Part shown: positions 59,565 to 64,000 of the stretch, piece by piece
How positions within the stretch are numbered: the first letter of the stretch is position 1
Layout of the letters: every line of letters starts with the position of its first letter
Source of the DNA: Luteolibacter sp. LG18
Lineage (GTDB): Bacteria; Verrucomicrobiota; Verrucomicrobiia; Verrucomicrobiales; Akkermansiaceae
Reading direction: 5' to 3'
Assembly (NCBI RefSeq): GCF_036322585.1
Contig: NZ_AP024600.1
Span: 2,108,001 to 2,172,000 of the forward strand
Length of the DNA stretch: 64,000 bases
Notes under the pieces: model-generated
The model's database searches: none
What the model saw: only the letters and a program-made list of their open reading frames with translations
Told to the model about the DNA's origin: nothing
Program-made: the position numbers and the translations under genes

Positions 59565-59668
59565 CCCAGGGAGCAAGGACATTCCTGTCCTTGTTCAACC
59601 TCTCCGAGACTCACTTCGATTTCCGAACCTCAAGAAACAAGGACAGGAATGTCCTTGCTCCCAGTCAT
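59565..59668 (+). repeat. Inverted pair of REP elements between kdpA and kdpB
   Basis: The left copy (59565-59596) has the palindromic core AAGGACATTCCTGTCCTT. The right copy (59636-59668) is its inverse, AAGGACAGGAATGTCCTT. Both carry GGGAGC or GCTCCC at the outer side. The unit fills the whole gap between the two pump genes. The right copy contains the ATG (59649) that is in frame with kdpB. Confidence 0.92.
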
Positions 59669-61688
59669 GTCCCATCAATCTCCATCCCTCTTTGACCGGT
59701 CGATCCTGGTGCCCGCGATTGGCGGAGCTTTCAAGAAGCTCGATCCGCGGCTCATGATCCAGAACCCGGTGATGTTCGTCACCCAGGTCGGCGCGGTGCT
59801 GACCACCGTGGCGGTTTTCACCTCGCCGACCGACCACGGGTTCATCCTCCAGCTCGCGGTGTGGTTGTGGTTCACGGTGCTGTTCGCGAACTTCGCCGAG
59901 GCCATCGCCGAAGGCCGCGGCAAGGCCCAGGCCGACAGCCTGCGCAAGGCGCGGAAGGACACCGTCGCGCGGCGCTTGAAAAACGGCCGCGAGGAACAGG
60001 TGCCCGCGCCGATGTTGGAAAAGGGCGACCATGTCGTCTGCGAAACCAACGACGTGATCCCCGCCGATGGCGAGGTGATCGAAGGCATCGCCAGCGTGGA
60101 TGAGGCCGCCATCACCGGGGAATCCGCGCCCGTGATCCGGGAGAGCGGTGGCGACCGCAGCGCCGTGACCGGCGGCACCCGCGTGATCAGCGACCGCATC
60201 GTGATCCGCATCACTTCGGAAAAGGGCAATACCTTCCTCGACCGGATGATCTCGATGGTGGAGGGCGCGAAGCGGCAGAAGACACCGAACGAAATCGCGC
60301 TCACCATTTTGCTGTCCGCGATGACGCTGATCTTCCTGCTGGTCTGCATCACGCTGAAACCTTTCGGCGCTTACGCGGGCATGGAGTTCACCCTTCCGGT
60401 GCTGGTCGCGCTGCTGGTGTGCCTCATCCCGACGACCATTGGTGGCCTGCTCAGTGCCATCGGCATCAGCGGCATCGACCGTTTGATCCGCCGCAATGTG
60501 ATGGCCACCAGCGGACGTGCGGTGGAGGCCGCGGGTGATATCGATGTGCTGCTGCTCGACAAGACCGGCACCATCACCATCGGCAACCGCATGGCCTCGG
60601 ACTTCATCCCGGCTCCGGGCATCACCGAGCAAGTTCTGGCCGACACCGCGCAACTCGCCTCGCTGGCGGATGAAACGCCGGAGGGCCGCAGCATCGTTGT
60701 GCTGGCGAAGGAGAAGTTCAACATCCGCGGCCGCGAACTCCAAGAGCCACACGCCACCTTCGTGCCCTTCACCGCGCAGACCCGCATGAGTGGTGTCGAT
60801 CTGGATGGCCGCAGCATCCGCAAGGGCGCGGCGGAGTCCGTGAAGCAATGGGTGGAGCAACAGGGCGGCGCTTATCCCACCGAGATTGCTCGTGCCGTGG
60901 AGGCATCCGCGCGCGCCGGACGTACGCCGCTGGTGGTGGCGGAAGGATCGAGCGTCCTCGGCGTGGTCGAGCTGAAGGATGTGGTGAAAGGCGGCATCAA
61001 GGAGCGCTTCGCCCAGCTCCGCAAGATGGGCATCCGCACTGTGATGATCACCGGGGACAATCCGATGACCGCTGCCGCCATCGCCGCCGAAGCGGGCGTG
61101 GACGACTTCATGGCCCAGGCCACGCCCGAGGACAAACTGAAGCGCATTCGCTCGGAGCAGGCCGCCGGACACCTCGTCGCCATGACCGGTGACGGCACCA
61201 ATGACGCGCCCGCGCTGGCCCAGGCTGATGTCGGCGTGGCCATGAACACCGGCACCCAGGCCGCGCGCGAGGCGGGCAACATGGTCGATCTCGACAGCAA
61301 TCCGACCAAGCTCATCGAGATCGTGGAGATCGGAAAACAGCTCCTCATGACCCGCGGCTCGCTGACGACCTTCTCCATAGCCAATGACGTGGCGAAGTAC
61401 TTCGCGATCATTCCCGCGATGCTGATGGTGACCTTCCCCGCGATCTCGCCGCTCAACATCATGGGCCTGGTTTCGCCACAGAGCGCTATCCTCAGCGCCG
61501 TGATCTTCAACGCGCTCGTCATCATCGCGCTCATTCCTCTGGCGCTGAAAGGTGTGCCTTACAAGGCCATGGGCGCAGCCGCCGTGCTGCGCCGGAATCT
61601 TCTCGTCTACGGACTCGGCGGCCTAGTGGTGCCCTTTGTCGGCATCAAGGCCATCGACCTTCTCATCACCACCCTTCACTTCGCCTGA
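59649..61688 (+). CDS. kdpB: Potassium-transporting P-type ATPase subunit B
   Basis: The protein has 679 aa if it starts at ATG 59649, or 673 from ATG 59667. The phosphorylation motif [12 protein letters not shown] has Asp304. [20 protein letters not shown] and the membrane segments are those of KdpB. The start at 59649 lies inside a REP element and adds MSLLPV. It has AAGGA at a suitable distance, while the ATG at 59667 has no Shine-Dalgarno. I therefore favour 59649, which means the repeat supplies the ribosome-binding site and first codons. The pump takes up K+ at low external potassium. Confidence 0.95.
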   Translation: MSLLPVMSHQSPSLFDRSILVPAIGGAFKKLDPRLMIQNPVMFVTQVGAVLTTVAVFTSPTDHGFILQLAVWLWFTVLFANFAEAIAEGRGKAQADSLRKARKDTVARRLKNGREEQVPAPMLEKGDHVVCETNDVIPADGEVIEGIASVDEAAITGESAPVIRESGGDRSAVTGGTRVISDRIVIRITSEKGNTFLDRMISMVEGAKRQKTPNEIALTILLSAMTLIFLLVCITLKPFGAYAGMEFTLPVLVALLVCLIPTTIGGLLSAIGISGIDRLIRRNVMATSGRAVEAAGDIDVLLLDKTGTITIGNRMASDFIPAPGITEQVLADTAQLASLADETPEGRSIVVLAKEKFNIRGRELQEPHATFVPFTAQTRMSGVDLDGRSIRKGAAESVKQWVEQQGGAYPTEIARAVEASARAGRTPLVVAEGSSVLGVVELKDVVKGGIKERFAQLRKMGIRTVMITGDNPMTAAAIAAEAGVDDFMAQATPEDKLKRIRSEQAAGHLVAMTGDGTNDAPALAQADVGVAMNTGTQAAREAGNMVDLDSNPTKLIEIVEIGKQLLMTRGSLTTFSIANDVAKYFAIIPAMLMVTFPAISPLNIMGLVSPQSAILSAVIFNALVIIALIPLALKGVPYKAMGAAAVLRRNLLVYGLGGLVVPFVGIKAIDLLITTLHFA

Positions 61689-61690
61689 TC

Positions 61691-62272
61691 ATGAAAGCCA
61701 TCGTTTCCGAACTCCGTGGCGCCATCGTCTCCACCGCCGTGCTCGCCGTGGTCTGCTGCGGGCTCTATCCCGCCGCCGTCACCGGCATCTCCCGCCTCTG
61801 CTTCAAGGCGAAGGCGGACGGCAGCCTGATCGTGGACAAGGACGGCACCTTCCGCGGTTCCGCCCTGCTCGGCCAGAGCTTCAGCGGGGAGAAATACTTC
61901 CAATCCCGTCCGTCCGCCGCGGGCAATGGCTATGACGCCTCCGCCTCCAGCGGCAGCAACCTCGGGCCCACCTCGCGGAAGCTGGCCGATCAGATCCAGG
62001 AGCGCGTGGCTTCGTATCGGGCCGCCAATGGTTTGGCCGCTGACCAGCCCGTTCCGGCCGATGCGGTCACCGCGTCCGCCAGCGGCCTCGATCCCCACAT
62101 CAGTCCGGCCAATGCCGCGCTCCAGGTCGCCCGGGTCGCCAAGGCCCGCAACCTGCCCGCGGAAAAAGTCCGTGAACTGGTTGCGGCGAACACGGATACG
62201 GAGGACCTTGGCTTGCTGGGGGACCCCGGAGTGAACGTGCTGAAGCTGAACCTGGCTCTCGATAACCTCTAA
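61691..62272 (+). CDS. kdpC: Potassium-transporting ATPase subunit C
   Basis: The protein has 193 aa with a single N-terminal membrane segment (GAIVSTAVLAVVCCGLYPAA). The outer domain carries FRGSALLGQSFSGEKYFQ, SSGSNLGPTSRKL and, near the end, DPHISPANAALQVARVAKAR and VLKLNLALDNL, all usual for KdpC. It assists ion and ATP affinity of KdpFABC. It begins three bases after kdpB and is followed by a second KdpC-like gene. Confidence 0.96.
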   Translation: MKAIVSELRGAIVSTAVLAVVCCGLYPAAVTGISRLCFKAKADGSLIVDKDGTFRGSALLGQSFSGEKYFQSRPSAAGNGYDASASSGSNLGPTSRKLADQIQERVASYRAANGLAADQPVPADAVTASASGLDPHISPANAALQVARVAKARNLPAEKVRELVAANTDTEDLGLLGDPGVNVLKLNLALDNL

Positions 62273-62284
62273 CCGCCACACACC

Positions 62285-62680
62285 ATGAACCCGATCCGTC
62301 TCAAACTCGCCGTTGTTCTCGCCGTCGCCATCGCGTTGGTGGCGATCGGCTTGGTGCAATGGAAGCATCGGGATGGCCTCTCGATTCCGGATGAGAAGGT
62401 GGCCGGAGTGGAGTTGCTCGCAAAGACCCAGAGCGGGCCGGGCTATTTCCATGCCGCCAATGAGTCCACCGCCGAAGATGGTGGTCCATGGATCACCCCG
62501 GACGAGGCGAACGCGCAACTCGACCGCGTGGTGTCGGTACGGAAGCTCTCCGGGGCGGGGATGGAGAAGGTGAAGCTGCTCGTTTCCAAACTCACTGAAC
62601 CGCATCCCTCGCGCTTGGTCGGCGGCGAGCGCATTCCGCTCGTGCGGCTCAATTTGGCTCTCGACGAGATCAAGGAGTGA
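62285..62680 (+). CDS. Compact KdpC-like paralogue
   Basis: The protein has 131 aa: one N-terminal membrane segment (LAVVLAVAIALVAIGLVQW), then SGPGYFHAANEST, which aligns with SGEKYFQSRPSAA of KdpC. WITPDEANAQLDRVVSVRKL then matches KdpC's HISPANAALQVARVAKAR, and IPLVRLNLALDEI matches VNVLKLNLALDNL. The central part of KdpC is missing. It is thus a short, diverged second KdpC, 12 bases after kdpC and part of the operon. It might replace or modulate KdpC, or be a decaying duplicate; the frame is intact and the key ends are conserved. Confidence 0.8.
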   Translation: MNPIRLKLAVVLAVAIALVAIGLVQWKHRDGLSIPDEKVAGVELLAKTQSGPGYFHAANESTAEDGGPWITPDEANAQLDRVVSVRKLSGAGMEKVKLLVSKLTEPHPSRLVGGERIPLVRLNLALDEIKE

Positions 62681-62682
62681 GC

Positions 62683-62714
62683 CCCAGGGAGCAGGGACAT
62701 TCTTGTCCCTGTTC
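62683..62714 (+). repeat. REP element, left of the RAYT gene
   Basis: It contains GGGACATTCTTGTCCC inside CCCAGGGAGCA and TGTTC flanks, beginning three bases after the stop of the KdpC-like gene. The orientation is the same as the left copies of the other pairs. Confidence 0.9.
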
Positions 62715-62732
62715 TTCTGTTGGAAAAACGTT

Positions 62733-63404
62733 ATGAATGGTTCCGCACGCTTCATGGAAACCACTCCCAAATTCTGGAATCCGAACGAGGAAATCGCCAG
62801 ACACGGAGTCCATCTGCCGCATTGGCAGCAAGACCATTCCACATTCTTCCTGACCTTCCGGCTGGCGGACTCGATTCCCCAATCCAAGTTGGAGAAGTGG
62901 AAGGAGGAGCGGGTCGTCTGGTTGGAGATGCATCCGAAACCGTGGACCGAGGATGAAGAGCGGGAATACCACACCCGCTTTTCAAATCTGATCGAGCGAT
63001 GGCTGGATGGAGGGGAGGGCGAGTGCCTGTTGGGGCGACCGGCAGCAGCCTCAGCCTTGAGGAAGGTGCTGCTCACCAAGGATCAGGAGCGCTATACCCA
63101 GCACTCCTTCGTGATCATGCCGAATCATCTTCATGTTCTGGCGTCGATTGGAACGGCTGAGACCCTTGAGGGCTTGGTGAAGATTTGGAAGGGAGCGTCA
63201 TCGCGGAGAGTGAACGTGGCGTTGGCTCGTTCCGGGGAGCTTTGGCAGGCCAATTACTACGACCGCTTGATTCGTGATTCGGAGCATTTTTGGAACTGCG
63301 CCCGCTACATCCGACGGAATCCGGTCAAAGCGCGTCTTAGTGCCGGGCAATACGTGCTCCATGAATCAGATTGCGTGAGGGAGGCTTTGAATACCTTGAG
63401 ATGA
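62733..63404 (+). CDS. REP-associated tyrosine transposase (Y1, IS200-like)
   Basis: The protein has 223 aa. The HUH motif is HLH at 132-134 in VIMPNHLHVL, and the catalytic tyrosine is Tyr192 in ARYIRRNPVKARLS, the standard block of TnpA_REP/RAYT proteins. HGVHLPHWQQDHSTFFLTF at the N-terminus and LWQANYYDRLIRDSEHFWN are also typical. RAYTs cut and copy REP palindromes as single strands; the matching palindromes lie on both sides. ATG 62733 has a weak GGA ahead; ATG 62754 is an alternative. The stop overlaps an in-frame upstream ATG of kdpD (63401). Confidence 0.92.
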   Translation: MNGSARFMETTPKFWNPNEEIARHGVHLPHWQQDHSTFFLTFRLADSIPQSKLEKWKEERVVWLEMHPKPWTEDEEREYHTRFSNLIERWLDGGEGECLLGRPAAASALRKVLLTKDQERYTQHSFVIMPNHLHVLASIGTAETLEGLVKIWKGASSRRVNVALARSGELWQANYYDRLIRDSEHFWNCARYIRRNPVKARLSAGQYVLHESDCVREALNTLR

Positions 63405-63431
63405 AGGTTTTCCGTTCAGATGACCCTTCAG

Positions 63432-63463
63432 ACACAAGGACAGGAATGTCCTTGCTCCCTGAT
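63432..63463 (+). repeat. REP element, right of the RAYT gene, overlapping kdpD start
   Basis: It has the core AAGGACAGGAATGTCCTT with the outer GCTCCC. It is inverted relative to the left copy at 62683. Its ATG at 63446 is in frame with kdpD. Confidence 0.9.
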
Positions 63464-64000
63464 GGCCGTCCCGATCCCGATGCGCTGCTCGCGCAGGTCC
63501 AGCGTGAGGAAAACCAGGGCAAGCGCGGCCGCTTGTTCCTGTTCCTCGGGATGTGCCCGGGAGTGGGGAAAACCTACGCGATGCTGCTCGCCGCGCGCCA
63601 GCGTCGGAAGGAAGGACTGGAGGTGCTGGTGGGCGTGGTGGAAACCCACGGCCGCGTGGAGACCGAGGCCTTGCTCGACGGGCTGGAGGTGATGCCGCGC
63701 AAGAAGCTCTCCCACGGCGGCCACCTGTTGGAGGAGTTCGATCTCGATGCCGCGCTGGCCCGCCGCCCGGACCTGCTGCTGGTGGACGAGCTGGCGCACA
63801 CCAACGCGCCAGGCACCCGCCACCGCAAGCGCTACCAGGACGTCATCGAATTGCTGGACGCCGGGATCGATGTCTGCACCACCGTCAACGTCCAGCACAT
63901 CGAGAGCCAGGTGGACATCGTGCGTCAGATCACCGGCGTGGCGGTGATGGAAACGGTGCCGGACTCGATGCTCGACCGCGCGCACGAGATCCAGCTCGTG
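63446..64000 (+). CDS. kdpD: KdpD sensor kinase, N-terminal part (cut by window edge)
   Basis: At least 185 codons are present. RPDPDALLAQVQREE and FLGMCPGVGKTYAMLLAARQ (Walker A) are followed by LLVDELAHTNAPGTRHRK and CTTVNVQHIES, which identify the KdpD N-terminal domain. KdpD senses potassium limitation and passes phosphate to KdpE to switch on kdp. The frame is open from ATG 63401, which overlaps the transposase stop, and from ATG 63446 inside the REP, which has AAGGA five bases ahead. The first conserved residues follow just after the REP, so 63446 is preferred. The histidine-kinase part lies beyond the window. Confidence 0.92.
   Translation, partial: MSLLPDGRPDPDALLAQVQREENQGKRGRLFLFLGMCPGVGKTYAMLLAARQRRKEGLEVLVGVVETHGRVETEALLDGLEVMPRKKLSHGGHLLEEFDLDAALARRPDLLLVDELAHTNAPGTRHRKRYQDVIELLDAGIDVCTTVNVQHIESQVDIVRQITGVAVMETVPDSMLDRAHEIQLV

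Larger units (their letters stand above)
62683..63463 (+). mobile_element. RAYT unit: Y1 transposase flanked by REP elements
   Basis: The unit consists of a REP at 62683-62714, the transposase gene at 62733-63404 and an inverted REP at 63432-63463. It lies between the KdpC-like gene and kdpD, inside the operon. The flanking palindromes face each other, the typical layout of a REP-associated tyrosine transposase. The other REP pairs in this window (53435-53530, 59565-59668) carry no transposase and are probably its non-autonomous offspring. Confidence 0.85.

Noticed and set aside
58068-59582. Open frame of about 500 codons antisense to kdpA, starting MSLLPG
   Set aside because: The start comes from the REP palindrome and the rest is antisense to kdpA. 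Several other frames that start MSLLP likewise arise from REP copies.

Overview
The window is chromosomal DNA from a high-GC bacterium, most likely a verrucomicrobium of the Luteolibacter/Verrucomicrobiaceae type. This is inferred from three things: many small glycine- and proline-rich lipoproteins, a pair of N-anchored proteins built from repeated W-x-x-x-D-P units, and several intergenic repeat families that I associate with Verrucomicrobia and related phyla. No rRNA, tRNA, CRISPR array or integrase was found.

Layout. 1-4.8 kb: end of an unknown gene, three exported proteins and a large FHA-ABC ATPase-permease fusion. 4.8-10.6 kb: a clearly AT-richer island of three tightly packed genes: a radical SAM enzyme, a 132-aa protein, and a 1433-aa protein with a PD-(D/E)xK-like N-terminus followed by a STAND-like NTPase. 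It looks like a horizontally acquired conflict or defence cassette and is the best candidate for an undescribed system. 10.7-18 kb: a Ser/Thr kinase fused to an extracytoplasmic beta-helix, glycine-zipper lipoproteins, an S41 protease and a GlsB-like protein. 18-29 kb: serS, an LTXXQ-like exported protein, a TlpA-like thioredoxin, the W-x-x-x-D-P repeat pair, an MsbA-type exporter and two coiled-coil paralogues. 29-38 kb: rlmH, an EF-hand lipoprotein, an ATP-grasp enzyme, recQ, a toroid-like secreted protein, a second Ser/Thr kinase, a cysteine desulfurase and a DUF1697 protein. 38.5-44.2 kb: a cecR-ybhGFSR-type efflux operon. 44.3-54.7 kb: a surface-glycan decoration region with two MBOAT acyltransferases, three SGNH-like partners, an alpha-1,2-fucosyltransferase, a CgeB-like glycosyltransferase, a sulfotransferase and a frameshifted SEC-C gene. 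54.7-57.4 kb: glyS and a rhomboid protease. 57.5 kb to the end: a kdp potassium-pump operon (small ORF, kdpF, kdpA, kdpB, kdpC, a compact second KdpC-like gene, kdpD) broken up by REP palindromes and their own Y1 transposase (RAYT).

Two observations stand out. First, the AT-rich three-gene island. Second, the REP palindrome carries a Shine-Dalgarno-like AAGGA and an ATG in one orientation, and at both kdpB and kdpD this ATG is in frame with the pump gene, so the mobile repeat appears to supply or extend the start of essential operon genes. The SEC-C gene was not an open frame and was recovered by reading across two single-base frameshifts. All calls come from reading the sequence; no database search was run.
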